From: Pigmentibacter sp. JX0631
GTDB lineage: Bacteria; Bdellovibrionota_B; Oligoflexia; Silvanigrellales; Silvanigrellaceae
Length of the DNA stretch: 64,000 nt
Reading direction: 5' to 3'
NCBI RefSeq assembly: GCF_029873255.1
Contig: NZ_CP123622.1
Location: 3,323,001-3,387,000 of the forward strand
Below the pieces are notes generated by a model. That model searched no databases and had not been told where the DNA came from. It worked only from the letters and a program-made list of their open reading frames with translations. Positions within the stretch are counted from its first letter, which is position 1, and every line of letters starts with the position of its first letter. The translations under genes and the position numbers were made by a program. Shown here in pieces: positions 19,296 through 28,739 of this stretch.

Positions 19296-20501
19296 CTAAA
19301 CGACTTTTTTTCTTTCTTTTATAAGAGTTAAAAAAAGCAAATTTGTTACTATAAAACAAATTAAAGAAATAACTAAAATATATGAAAAAACTGTTAAATT
19401 TTTAATATATTTTGAGAAAAATTCTACACTAATACTTAAAATGATCATGTTTATAAAACTAAATAATGCTGTCATTGTTGTTTTGGGATATTCAAATGAA
19501 TATAAAATAGTTCTAAATAGTGGAGAACTTATACAACCTAAACCAATTGTATAAATACTTAAGAATAAAATAGCAAAAAATACATTACTCATTCCATAAA
19601 ATGAAGTCATAAATAGTAAAAATAATCCAGAAAAAATAAAGAAAGAAGATATAACAATAATTTGATGCAATTCAAATTTTTTCAACAAAAATTGTAATAA
19701 AATTGTTCCTGCAATAAATCCTCCAAAAATAGGGAATTGAGAAAATCCATATTCTATAAAAGTCATTTTTGCATTTTGAATTAACAAAATAGGTGAAACG
19801 GAAATCCATAAAATTAATGGAAATTGCGCAAATGTAAAAGTTAAAACCCCAAAAATATATTTGTTTTGCTGAATTAATTTAAAATATAATTTTATTCCAT
19901 CTTCTATAAAATTTATGTTTTTATTTAATTTATTATCTTTTGGAAATGAAAAATATAACCCTATAAATGAGATTGCTGCTAGAAAAGTAATAAATATATT
20001 TATACCTCGCCAATGGAAAAATTGCAGATGTATACTTCCAAGTAAAGGACCAATTAAAGGTGCAAGAATGCTAACTGAAGTCATAAAAGCTATAATTTTG
20101 ACAGCTTTTTTTTCTGGGAATGATTCTTGCACTGTGGCATAACCAATAGCGCTTATAAAAGCTATGCCAAGACCTTGAATTATTCGAGCAAATAAAAATT
20201 GGTAAATATTTAGTGCTATAGAATTAATTATGCATCCAAGAATAAAAACAGCAATTCCTTGTAATAGGAGTTTACGTTTCCCATATTTTTCAGCGAAATA
20301 TCCAACAAATAATTGAAAGCAAGAACCTCCAAAAATATATAGGCTTAATGCACTGGGAATATAACTATTATCAACATTAAAATCTTTGGTGACATGAATC
20401 ATTGCGGGCATAATCATATCATTCGAGATATAAACACTAAATTCATACAAAACTAAGAAATAAACAAATAAATACGATACTTTTAACACGTTATTAGACA
20501 T
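19296..20501 (-). CDS. MFS drug/metabolite exporter, Bcr/CflA type
   Basis: 401 aa with about twelve hydrophobic segments. The N-terminus (FSVYISNDMIMPAMIHVTKDFNVDNSYIPS, seen in parts) has the family's D-x-Y/MLPALP-like motif. GYFAEKYGKRKLLLQG (about 63-78) is MFS motif A between helices 2 and 3, and RIIQGLGIAFISAIGYATVQESF (about 107-130) holds motif C-like residues. It should export small molecules by proton antiport. Substrate cannot be told. It is monocistronic, with 215 bp of AT-rich DNA upstream. Confidence 0.87.
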   Translation of the reverse strand: MSNNVLKVSYLFVYFLVLYEFSVYISNDMIMPAMIHVTKDFNVDNSYIPSALSLYIFGGSCFQLFVGYFAEKYGKRKLLLQGIAVFILGCIINSIALNIYQFLFARIIQGLGIAFISAIGYATVQESFPEKKAVKIIAFMTSVSILAPLIGPLLGSIHLQFFHWRGINIFITFLAAISFIGLYFSFPKDNKLNKNINFIEDGIKLYFKLIQQNKYIFGVLTFTFAQFPLILWISVSPILLIQNAKMTFIEYGFSQFPIFGGFIAGTILLQFLLKKFELHQIIVISSFFIFSGLFLLFMTSFYGMSNVFFAILFLSIYTIGLGCISSPLFRTILYSFEYPKTTMTALFSFINMIILSISVEFFSKYIKNLTVFSYILVISLICFIVTNLLFLTLIKERKKVV

Positions 20502-20716
20502 GATAAGTCCTTATAAATATTATTGAATTTTAATAAATAGATTTAAATAAGAGATTATTAGTTATGTCGTCGTGTTAAAGGAGATTTCATTTTTATCCTA
20601 AAAAATAAGCAAATAGAAAACAACTACTTCTATATCATCATAGTGATACTTGCAAGCAAAATTTGTATAATGGTATAAGTTTGACAAGAGAATTTTAAAA
20701 TTGTGGAGGAATAATT

Positions 20717-21658
20717 TTGAAATTAACAAAACATCGTTTTTTTAAATTGTTACTTTTAATCACTATTTCTCAATTTTTTGGTTGTAATCATCTTTTTTAT
20801 TATCCTGATAAAACTATCAGATTTGAACCAAGTAAATTAGAATTACCCTTCGAAAATATTTACATAAATGTTGATAGTTCTACTAAACTAAATGGATGGT
20901 TAATAAAGTCAAAAAGAAAAGAGAATCTTGGTTTAGTTGTTCAATTTCATGGAAATGCTGAAAATATTTCTACTCATTTTTTATATTTGTCATGGTTAAC
21001 TGAATATGGTTATGATGTATTTATCTTTGATTATCGGGGTTATGGACTTTCAAATGGAAATCCAGAAAGAGAAATGATTTTTAAAGATTCTATTCAAGTT
21101 TTAAATTGGATTTTTAGTAATTATACTTATAAAAATATTTTTTTAGTGGGACAAAGTTTAGGAGGGGCGATTTTAATCCCAGTTATTGGTGAAAATCCAA
21201 ATGAAAAAATTCGGGGCATTGTTTTAGATAGTACATTTTCTTCTTATCGCAGTATTACACGCGATAAATTAAGTTCAGTTTGGTTGACTTGGCCTCTTCA
21301 ATGGCCTTTAAGTTTTCTTGTTTCTGATGAATATAGCCCAATTGATTTTGCTAATAAAATAACAGTTCCTATCTTAAATTTTCATAGTGAAAATGATCCC
21401 GTGGTATCTTATGAGTTGGGGAAAGCCTTATATGAAGCAATTCCGTCTCAAAAAGAAATGAATACTCTCTCTGGAAAAGAACATTGTGCTGCTTTTATAA
21501 TGAAAGAAGATCAATACAGAAGAAAATTACTAGAATTTTTCTGCATGAATATACTAGAAAAAAATAATCAATGTGCAAAAGAATTAGAAGACTTAAAAAA
21601 TATCAGAATTAAAAATGCAATTGATATATATAATGAGAAGAAAAACCAAAAAGGGTGA
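20717..21658 (+). CDS. Alpha/beta hydrolase lipoprotein (BEM46/S33-like)
   Basis: 313 aa from a TTG start with a strong ggagga ribosome site. The signal ends in QFFGC with the Cys at about 23, a lipobox. The hydrolase fold shows the oxyanion HG dipeptide in VVQFHGNAEN, FDYRGYGLSNG, the nucleophile elbow GQSLGG, an Asp in FHSENDPVVSYELG and the His in SGKEHCA. This is the FrsA/BEM46-like group of membrane-attached hydrolases. The substrate is not evident. Transcription ends at a clear hairpin just downstream. Confidence 0.86.
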   Translation: MKLTKHRFFKLLLLITISQFFGCNHLFYYPDKTIRFEPSKLELPFENIYINVDSSTKLNGWLIKSKRKENLGLVVQFHGNAENISTHFLYLSWLTEYGYDVFIFDYRGYGLSNGNPEREMIFKDSIQVLNWIFSNYTYKNIFLVGQSLGGAILIPVIGENPNEKIRGIVLDSTFSSYRSITRDKLSSVWLTWPLQWPLSFLVSDEYSPIDFANKITVPILNFHSENDPVVSYELGKALYEAIPSQKEMNTLSGKEHCAAFIMKEDQYRRKLLEFFCMNILEKNNQCAKELEDLKNIRIKNAIDIYNEKKNQKG

Positions 21659-21662
21659 AATA

Positions 21663-21697
21663 AAAAAGGTGGGAAAATATTTTATCCCACCTTTTTG
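21663..21697. terminator. Bidirectional intrinsic terminator
   Basis: AAAAAGGTGGGA and TCCCACCTTTTT form a 12-bp stem around an AT loop, with A-runs on one side and T-runs on the other. It fits a Rho-independent terminator working for both the hydrolase gene from the left and the convergent monooxygenase gene from the right. Confidence 0.85.
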
Positions 21698-21701
21698 CTA
21701 A

Positions 21702-22076
21702 TTATTTCGGTTGAGCTGACATAACAACATCAACTTTTTTCACTTCTAATGGGAAGAAAAGATCAGGTTTTGCATTTACTGCTTTTGGAATGTCCCCAGC
21801 AATATGCGCATTTCTGCCTTCTTCAGTTGTAAAAGTGTCAAAAACATAGAATGTTTCTTCATTTAATTTAACGAAGTACCAAGTTTTTGTTTCTTTTTCA
21901 TTCTCAACAACTTTCAATGGATTTGCACTTGCCAAATAATCTAAAGCTTGTTTCCCTTTTCCAGGTTTAGCTTTAACAGTAACTATAAGAGCTTTCTTTA
22001 AGTCTTGATTAGGTGTTACGGAGAATGCATTAAGGCTAATAAATAAAGCTGCGAATGAAGTTAATAAAGTTTTCAT
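21702..22076 (-). CDS. Exported antibiotic-biosynthesis-monooxygenase-like (ABM) protein
   Basis: 124 aa with a Sec signal (LLTSFAALFISLNAFS). The mature domain has the dimeric ferredoxin-like ABM pattern: ALIVTVKAKPGKGKQALDYL, TWYFVKLNEETFYVFDTFTTEEGRNAHIAGD, with the conserved FD.F.....R..H. ABM proteins include quinol monooxygenases and heme-degrading enzymes, but the activity here is unproven. It lies 65 bp downstream of the dsrE-like gene on the same strand. The two likely share the promoter and palindromic operator at 22534-22596. Confidence 0.8.
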   Translation of the reverse strand: MKTLLTSFAALFISLNAFSVTPNQDLKKALIVTVKAKPGKGKQALDYLASANPLKVVENEKETKTWYFVKLNEETFYVFDTFTTEEGRNAHIAGDIPKAVNAKPDLFFPLEVKKVDVVMSAQPK

Positions 22077-22141
22077 GATCTGTTTCCTTAAAAAATAAAG
22101 TAATAAAAATAAGTTTAAAATTCTTAAAATAAAAAATCAAA

Positions 22142-22519
22142 TTAAAAAGTAATTACTGTTTTTCCTTGAATCAATAAGCTAGCTATGCTAGTAGCCCCGC
22201 CTAAACCAGGAATTTGAAATTGATCAATTAAGTTAATTCCATATTTTTCAACGTCTTCTTTTGCATTAAAGACAGTGGCACAAGCTTTTGATGCACCTGC
22301 AATATTTGTTTTTACAAGAGCATATAGTCCGTGGGCTGGGTGATTAGTATCTTCTAGAACAGCAATCCAGCGAGTTCCTGCACCTTGAAAATAAATTTCA
22401 AAATCTTGTCTTTGTGCTTTTAAGTCAGCTGCTAAAACAAGTGCGTTGAAAATTCTTCCTAAAGATTCATCTCCAGGGCTTTTTGGGTCATTAAAAATTA
22501 CGATTGAGTACTGTGACAT
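22142..22519 (-). CDS. DsrE-family protein
   Basis: 125 aa from the ATG at 22519 with AAGGAGA upstream; an earlier in-frame ATG at 22543 lies inside the palindrome and is rejected. The protein has the DsrE/YchN fold pattern: SIVIFNDPKSPGDESLGRIFNALVLAADL, FEIYFQGAGTRWIAVLE, and a Cys at SKACATVFNAKEDVE. Family members carry sulfane sulfur or act as small redox proteins. The second gene of the operon is an ABM protein. Pairing of a DsrE-type with a quinol-monooxygenase-type protein under a TetR-like site suggests a response to electrophilic or quinone stress (inference). Confidence 0.8.
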   Translation of the reverse strand: MSQYSIVIFNDPKSPGDESLGRIFNALVLAADLKAQRQDFEIYFQGAGTRWIAVLEDTNHPAHGLYALVKTNIAGASKACATVFNAKEDVEKYGINLIDQFQIPGLGGATSIASLLIQGKTVITF

Positions 22520-22533
22520 GGGTTTCTCCTTTG

Positions 22534-22573
22534 TAGAAATCACTATACCGAACGTTCGGTATAGTGATTTCTA
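22534..22573. promoter_or_regulatory. Perfect 40-bp palindrome, probable TetR-type operator
   Basis: Every base of 22534-22573 matches its own reverse complement. Its centre is ACCGAACGTTCGGT, a sequence typical of TetR-family operators. It lies directly in front of dsrE. No TetR gene is present in the window, so the repressor must be encoded elsewhere. Confidence 0.75.
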
Positions 22574-22596
22574 GCTGAGCAATTTAAATTAGTCAA
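22568..22596 (-). promoter_or_regulatory. Predicted sigma70 promoter of the dsrE operon
   Basis: Reading leftward on the minus strand, TTGACT (22591-22596) is followed after 17 bases by TAGAAA (22568-22573). The -10 hexamer forms the outer edge of the 40-bp palindrome, so a protein on the palindrome would block RNA polymerase directly. Confidence 0.55.
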
Positions 22597-22766
22597 TCTT
22601 TTTTTTCAAAAAGTATGCAATATTTTTATAGCTAAATAATTACAATATGTTACAAAATTAAAAATTTTCATTTTTGAGGAGATTTAAAACATCTTGCTAT
22701 CTTTTCTGCAGAAAGCTAATTTTGGGGAGTGTTTTTTGGCAGCTTTGTGAATTTAAAGGATGTAGA

Positions 22767-24200
22767 ATGTTGCAGCAAGAAGCAGGTTATCTTGCCATAT
22801 TATCAAAAGATTCAAGATTTGATGGGAAATTTTACTTTGGAGTGACAACCACTGGTATATTTTGTCGTCCCATATGTCCTGCAACTCCAAAAATGAGCAA
22901 TATTCAATTGTTTTCTTCTATTGCAGAAGCAGAACGATTTGGTTTTCGTCCTTGTATGCGCTGTCAACCGCAGAAAAAATATGAACATTCTTTTGCTTTG
23001 AATGAAAATAATTTTTTGATTAGAGCTTTGCAAAAGCTTCAATCTATAGAAATATTTGATTTTAATGAAGAAAACTATGCTTCTGAATTAGGTTTTACAA
23101 AACGGCATTTAAGGAGAGTATTTTCAAACTCGCTTGGAAAAACTCCTGTCCAAATATTACAAGAATATCGATTACTAACAGCTAAAAAACTGATAGCAAA
23201 AAGTTCCTGTAATTTAACAGATGTTGCTTATAACTCTGGTTTCCAATCACTACGTCGATTCAATGCCTCAATCAAAGAGAAATATCAAATGTCACCTTCA
23301 GAAATTAGAAAAAATAGTAGTGAAAATTCTAGAGAATTTTTTGAATTTCTACTGCCTTATCAAAAGCCCTATGATTTTGGTGCGTTACTCGACTTTTACC
23401 GTTCACATCAGGTGGGATTATTAGAAGAATTTACGCAAAACTCGATGAGTAGAATTTTTCAAATACATGATGATATAGGAAAAATAAATATTGAGCATAT
23501 TCCAGAAAAATCATCTCTCTTGCTGAAAATAAATTGTCAAAATATTTCAGTCATTCCGTTAATCATTGAAAATGTAAAGTCTATGTTTGATCTGCAATTT
23601 AACCCTGAAGATCTTGCAAATTCCATTCAAAAAGTACCTGAACTTAAAGTTATTTCAGATGAATTTCCAGGAATAAGACTTCCAACGGGCTGGGATCCGT
23701 TTGAAGTAGCTATAGCTACTATTCTTGGGCAACTTGTTAGTGTCGAAAGAGGGAAAAATTTAGTTGCAGATTTAATAAATTTATTAGGCAATGAATCAGG
23801 ATTTTATGCAAATGAAATGCCTATTAAGCTTTTCCCAACCCCAAAACAAATATTAGAGGCAGATTTAACAAAGTTAAAAACAACCACACGCAGAAAACAA
23901 ACTTTAAAAGATTTTTGCAGGGCGATTATATTAAATGAAATTCATTTAAATTCTGCTCAATCTGTGAGCGAATTCTCAAATAAATTAAAAAAAATAAAAG
24001 GTATTGGAGATTGGACCGTTAATTATATTTCTCTAAAAGCTTTAAAAGATACAAATGCATTTCCAGCAACTGATCTTATATTAGCGCTTGCTTTACAAAA
24101 TTATTCGCTTGAAAAAATTAATGAAGTTTCACCTTGGCGCGGATATGTTGCTGCTTTATTATGGAAAAAATTTGGGAAAAGTAAAAAGAGTATTCTGTAA
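22767..24200 (+). CDS. alkA: Ada-AlkA fusion: methyl-sensor regulator / DNA-3-methyladenine glycosylase II
   Basis: 477 aa from the ATG at 22767 (ribosome site aaagga); a TTG 93 bp earlier is unlikely. Residues 1-70 are the Ada zinc domain with Cys33, Cys37, Cys63 and Cys66 (FCRPICP, RPCMRC); Cys33 should take methyl groups from methylphosphotriesters. Residues about 85-175 are an AraC-type helix-turn-helix. The rest is AlkA, with the HhH-GPD motif KIKGIGDWTVNYI and the catalytic Asp in FPATDLILAL. It combines damage sensing, transcription activation and base excision. It sits beside cas1 but belongs functionally with the ogt/oxygenase pair at 37.4-38.6 kb. Confidence 0.92.
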   Translation: MLQQEAGYLAILSKDSRFDGKFYFGVTTTGIFCRPICPATPKMSNIQLFSSIAEAERFGFRPCMRCQPQKKYEHSFALNENNFLIRALQKLQSIEIFDFNEENYASELGFTKRHLRRVFSNSLGKTPVQILQEYRLLTAKKLIAKSSCNLTDVAYNSGFQSLRRFNASIKEKYQMSPSEIRKNSSENSREFFEFLLPYQKPYDFGALLDFYRSHQVGLLEEFTQNSMSRIFQIHDDIGKINIEHIPEKSSLLLKINCQNISVIPLIIENVKSMFDLQFNPEDLANSIQKVPELKVISDEFPGIRLPTGWDPFEVAIATILGQLVSVERGKNLVADLINLLGNESGFYANEMPIKLFPTPKQILEADLTKLKTTTRRKQTLKDFCRAIILNEIHLNSAQSVSEFSNKLKKIKGIGDWTVNYISLKALKDTNAFPATDLILALALQNYSLEKINEVSPWRGYVAALLWKKFGKSKKSIL

Positions 24201-24384
24201 AAAAAATTATTTAATAATCCATTCTAAAAAATATACTGAAAATTGGTTTATAAAGAAAAAATAGCTATTCAAATCTATAAAAAATGTATTTCTTTGTTTT
24301 TACCTATTTTATAGGACTTGTAATTCTTTAATTTGTTTGAGAAATAAATTATGTAATTTTTATTTTACCTTAGCTGGAAATTTT

Positions 24385-25353
24385 ATGGAACATCTGTTTG
24401 CATCCGATTTAAAAACCATTTTGCATTCAAAGCGTGCAAATTTATATTATTTAGAATATTGCAGAATATTAGTAAATAATGGTCGAGTTGAATATCTTAC
24501 AGAAGAAGAAAATAAAAGTTTATATTGGAATATACCTATAGCAAATACAACTTGCATCATTTTAGGTAATGGTACTTCTGTTACTCAAGCGGCAATGCGA
24601 GAACTATCGAAAGCTGGAGTTATGGTTGGATTTTGTGGGGGAGGGGGGACACCACTATATTCAGGTATAGAAAAAGAAATAGACATTGCTTGGTTTTCTC
24701 CGCAAAGCGAATATAGACCTACTGAATATGTACAAAAGTGGGTAAAGATTTGGTTAGAAGATGAATTAAGGTTACAAGCGGCAAAAAAATTTCAACTTCT
24801 TAGAACAACATTTTTAATTGAACAATGGAAACTAAGATTTGAAAGTAGTGATAAAATATTTAATGTTCAGATTGATCAACTAGAAAGCAAATTAAATAAT
24901 CATACTAATCAAATTCTGAGTGCTAAAAATACAAATGAATTACTACTAGTTGAAGCTAATTTAACAAAATATTTATATTCATTAGCATGTAATGCTACAA
25001 AATATGGAGATTTTACAAGAGAAAAAAATGGTACGGGTAATGACCAAGCAAATAAATTTTTAGATCAAGGAAATTATTTAGCATATGGGCTTGCTGCAAC
25101 TGCCTGTTGGGTTCTAGGAATACCTCATTCTTTTTCTATACTTCATGGAAAAACTAGGCGTGGAGGACTTGTCTTTGACGTTGCTGATCTAGTTAAAGAT
25201 GCGCTTATTTTACCACAAGCTTTTGTTTCTGCAAAAAATGGAGATGAAGCACAAGATTTTCGTTCCCAATGTATTAAGCTTTTTTTAAAAACGAATAGTC
25301 TTGATTTTATGATTAATAGTATTAAAGAAATAGTTGAAAAGATAAACAAATGA
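24385..25353 (+). CDS. cas1: CRISPR-associated endonuclease Cas1, type I-F
   Basis: 322 aa from the ATG at 24385, which matches the N-terminus usual for I-F Cas1 (FASDLKTILHSKRANLYYLEY); a TTG 48 bp upstream is also open. The IPIANTT and GVMVGFCGGGGTP segments are typical of the subtype. The metal site is spread over the central Glu region and SILHGKTRRGGLVFDVAD (His and Asp). Cas1 integrates new spacers together with the Cas2 part of Cas2-3. It overlaps the next gene by 4 bp (ATGA), so translation is coupled. It is the first gene of the six-gene cas operon. Confidence 0.96.
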   Translation: MEHLFASDLKTILHSKRANLYYLEYCRILVNNGRVEYLTEEENKSLYWNIPIANTTCIILGNGTSVTQAAMRELSKAGVMVGFCGGGGTPLYSGIEKEIDIAWFSPQSEYRPTEYVQKWVKIWLEDELRLQAAKKFQLLRTTFLIEQWKLRFESSDKIFNVQIDQLESKLNNHTNQILSAKNTNELLLVEANLTKYLYSLACNATKYGDFTREKNGTGNDQANKFLDQGNYLAYGLAATACWVLGIPHSFSILHGKTRRGGLVFDVADLVKDALILPQAFVSAKNGDEAQDFRSQCIKLFLKTNSLDFMINSIKEIVEKINK

Positions 25354-28300
25354 ATATTTTAATAATTTCACAATGTACAAAAAATGCTTTAATAGAAACA
25401 AGAAGAATTCTTGATCATTTTGCTGAAAGAAAAGGGGATTGTGTTTGGCAAACCGATATAACTGAACAAGGCTTACAAACTTTAAGAATTTTACTAAAAA
25501 AAACTGCTAAAAAAAATACGGCAGTTGCATGCCATTGGTTAAAGAATAACAATTTATCAGAATTAATTTGGATTGTTGGAGATCGAACAAAATTCAATGA
25601 TAAAGGAACAGTTCCAACTAATTATACTTATAATAATATTCTAAGAAAAAATTCTGAAAATAATTGGAAAACAGGACAGGCAATTGCACTTCTTAGTTCA
25701 ATTTCAGGATTATTTCATGATTTTGGCAAAGCGAATGATCTTTTTCAAGAAAAACTTGATTACAAAAAATTTAAAAGCAAAAAAATAAAATTTGAACCTT
25801 GTAGACATGAATGGGTTTCGTTAAGATTATTTTTGTCTTTTATAACAGAAAAAATTAATGAATTCAATGAACCTGTTTATTTAACTGATGAAAAGTGGTT
25901 ACAGAAATTAGCAAATGTAACAAAAGAAGATGATACTGAAATTTTAAATAAACTAATAAAAGATAATACAGAATTTCAAAAAAATCCATTTAAAAATCAA
26001 AGTTTACCTAATTTGGCCAGAATAATTTCTTGGCTAATTGTTTCTCATCATAAATTGCCGCAGTATAATAAAGATCGTTCAACACATGCAGAACCAAAAC
26101 TAGAAAATATTGATTCATGGTTTATAGAAAAATATTGTAACAATATTTCTTGGAATACATCGCAAGTAAATAATAATAATTGGGATACTAGTGATTTTCT
26201 TAAAGTTTGGTCTTTTTCGGAAGGCACTCCTATACAAAGTCAGACATGGAGAGAAAAGGCAAAAAAGTTTGCAAATAGAGCCATAAAAAATTATCAGTTA
26301 TTAAATGCTGACTTTTTGCAAGAAGATAAGTTTTCATCGCATATTTCAAGACTTTGTTTAATGCTAGGAGATCATTCTTACTCATCAGCAATAGCAAATA
26401 AAGAGTGGCAAGATAGTAATTATAAGGGCGCAGCTAATACAAATAAAGTTACTAAAAAAATTCATCAAAAACTAGATGAACATAATATTGGTGTAGCTTA
26501 TTATTCCTATATGATAGCCAAGTCATTGCCAAAATTAAGAGATTATTTACCTAGTATTCAAAGTAATAAAATGATTAAAAGAAGATCAGATAATCCAAAA
26601 TTTCAATGGCAGGATAAAGCTTATGATTGTTTACTATTTCATCAAAAAGAAACATTGAGGCATGGCTTTTTTGGAGTTAATATGGCTTCAACTGGATGTG
26701 GAAAAACATTAGCAAATTCTAAAATAATGTTTGCTATTGCAGATGAAAAAAAAGGATGTAGATTTAATGTTGCTTTAGGATTAAGAACTTTAACCTTACA
26801 AACGGGCGATGCCTTAATAGAAAAATTAAAAATTCCAGAAGAAGATATTGCAATTTTAATTGGCTCACAAGAAGTAAAGCAGTTGTATGATTTGGCAAAA
26901 GAAAAAGAAATTAAAAATAGTAAAGGAATATCTGAAGAATTTTTTACAGGATCAGAATCAGCAAATTATTTTTTTGAAGATAATTCTTACATTAAATATG
27001 ATGGAACAATATTAGAAAGTAGCTTTGCAAATTTTATAAAACATAATCCAAAGATTCAAAATCTCATTCAAGCGCCTATTCTTGTTACGACAATAGATCA
27101 TCTTATTCCAGCAACAGAAGGAACTAAAGGCGGAAAACAAATTGCTCCCACTTTAAGATTGTTATCATCTGATCTTGTGTTGGATGAACCAGACGATTTT
27201 GATTTACAAGATTTGCCAGCTTTATGTAGGCTTGTGAATTGGGCTGGAATGCTTGGATCTAGGGTGTTACTTTCTTCTGCTACCATTCCACCAGATCTTG
27301 TTAATGCTTTATTTGCAGCATATATTGATGGAAGAAAAATTTTTGAAAAAACCTGTTCCAGTAATGTCAGAGAAACTGAAGTTTGCTGTGTTTGGATTGA
27401 CGAATTTTCAAAGCCTAAATTTGAAAAAATAAGTAATGAAAATTTATTTAAAAAAGAGCATGAGTTATTTGTTGAAAAAAGAATAGAAAATATTAAAAAT
27501 ATCCCTTGTAAAAGAAAAGCTGAAATTGTAAATGTAAATTCTTTGTCAAATAAAATACCTGAAATTATTTCTAGTATGTCAAATACAATTTACGATAATA
27601 TTTATAAATTACATGAAAAATTTTACATCTCACATACTAATTATCAAAAAAAAGTATCGATCGGTTTAATAAGAATGGCAAATATTAACCCTTTGATTGC
27701 AGTTGCAAAAAATATTTTAGCACGAGAACATAGTAATAATTATGTATTTCATTTTTGCATTTATCATAGTCAGTATCCTATGATTATAAGAGCAAAAATT
27801 GAAGAAGAGTTAGATCAATTATTGACAAGACACAATGCAGAAAATTTATGGAACACTTCGTATTTTAAAGAAAATGTTATTAACTGTCCTGAAGAAAACC
27901 ATGTTATTGTCATTTTTGCTACAAGTATAGCTGAAGTAGGGCGAGATCATGATTACGATTGGGCAATCATTGAACCTAGTTCAATGCGCTCTATCATTCA
28001 AATCGCTGGAAGAGTCTTGCGACATAGAAATAATATTCCAAATGATTCTAATATCTATATTTTAAATAAAAACTTTAAAGCTCTCCAGCAAAAAACGGTT
28101 TGTTATCATCGCCCTGGTTTTGAATCTGAAGATAATTATTTCATAGATAAAGATTTAAATAATTTATTAGTGGAAAATGATTATAAAGTTATTACTTCTA
28201 TTCCAAGAATTCAGAAAAATATAAATATGAATTCTACAAATAATTTTATAGATTTAGAACATTCGCAACTTAACAAAAAGCTTTTTGGAGGAAAAATTGG

Positions 28301-28700
28301 AGATGTATACGCTGAATTATGGTGGAAGAAAAATGTATCATGGTGCAGTGAATTGCAAAGAAGAAGTATTTTTAGATTAGCATTTCATGAGAATAATGAA
28401 TTATTTTGGTACTTAGATAATGAAGATGATGATCCAGTTTTATCTGAATTTAATTCGGAAAATAAAATTATAACTGTATCAAATATTTATATCTACAATG
28501 AATTAAAAAATTTAGTAGTAAGTAAAAAATCAAAAATAATTAATAAGACCGATTTGAAGAATTTAATCATTGATATTTCAGAAAAACTTAAAATTTCACT
28601 AAAAGAAGCTTCAATAAAATTTACAAAAATAAGCTTAAGGGAAGGAGAACAGTTTTCTTATTTTTCTGAATTAGGTGCATACAAAGAATTATCTAATTAA
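25350..28700 (+). CDS. cas3: Cas2-Cas3 fusion nuclease-helicase, type I-F
   Basis: 1116 aa, the length typical of I-F Cas2-3. Residues 1-90 form the Cas2 domain. An HD nuclease motif (GLFHDFGKAND) lies near 121. The superfamily 2 helicase has Walker A STGCGKT (about 446-452), DEAD-box variant DEPD (611-614), motif III SSAT (about 641) and motif VI QIAGRVLRHR (about 883-892). It degrades DNA after recruitment by the Csy surveillance complex and takes part in adaptation with Cas1. All motifs are intact, so the protein should be active. Confidence 0.96.
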   Translation: MNILIISQCTKNALIETRRILDHFAERKGDCVWQTDITEQGLQTLRILLKKTAKKNTAVACHWLKNNNLSELIWIVGDRTKFNDKGTVPTNYTYNNILRKNSENNWKTGQAIALLSSISGLFHDFGKANDLFQEKLDYKKFKSKKIKFEPCRHEWVSLRLFLSFITEKINEFNEPVYLTDEKWLQKLANVTKEDDTEILNKLIKDNTEFQKNPFKNQSLPNLARIISWLIVSHHKLPQYNKDRSTHAEPKLENIDSWFIEKYCNNISWNTSQVNNNNWDTSDFLKVWSFSEGTPIQSQTWREKAKKFANRAIKNYQLLNADFLQEDKFSSHISRLCLMLGDHSYSSAIANKEWQDSNYKGAANTNKVTKKIHQKLDEHNIGVAYYSYMIAKSLPKLRDYLPSIQSNKMIKRRSDNPKFQWQDKAYDCLLFHQKETLRHGFFGVNMASTGCGKTLANSKIMFAIADEKKGCRFNVALGLRTLTLQTGDALIEKLKIPEEDIAILIGSQEVKQLYDLAKEKEIKNSKGISEEFFTGSESANYFFEDNSYIKYDGTILESSFANFIKHNPKIQNLIQAPILVTTIDHLIPATEGTKGGKQIAPTLRLLSSDLVLDEPDDFDLQDLPALCRLVNWAGMLGSRVLLSSATIPPDLVNALFAAYIDGRKIFEKTCSSNVRETEVCCVWIDEFSKPKFEKISNENLFKKEHELFVEKRIENIKNIPCKRKAEIVNVNSLSNKIPEIISSMSNTIYDNIYKLHEKFYISHTNYQKKVSIGLIRMANINPLIAVAKNILAREHSNNYVFHFCIYHSQYPMIIRAKIEEELDQLLTRHNAENLWNTSYFKENVINCPEENHVIVIFATSIAEVGRDHDYDWAIIEPSSMRSIIQIAGRVLRHRNNIPNDSNIYILNKNFKALQQKTVCYHRPGFESEDNYFIDKDLNNLLVENDYKVITSIPRIQKNINMNSTNNFIDLEHSQLNKKLFGGKIGDVYAELWWKKNVSWCSELQRRSIFRLAFHENNELFWYLDNEDDDPVLSEFNSENKIITVSNIYIYNELKNLVVSKKSKIINKTDLKNLIIDISEKLKISLKEASIKFTKISLREGEQFSYFSELGAYKELSN

Positions 28701-28739
28701 ATTTTTTTTACTTAATAGGTTTTTAATAAAAGGAGTTGT

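Noticed and set aside
22674-22766. TTG start for the Ada-AlkA gene, giving 31 more residues
   Set aside because: The extra residues are not Ada-like and the ATG at 22767 has a good ribosome site; the Ada domain begins there.
24337-24384. Longer cas1 start at a TTG
   Set aside because: Known I-F Cas1 proteins begin at the ATG at 24385 position; the added sixteen residues do not fit the family.
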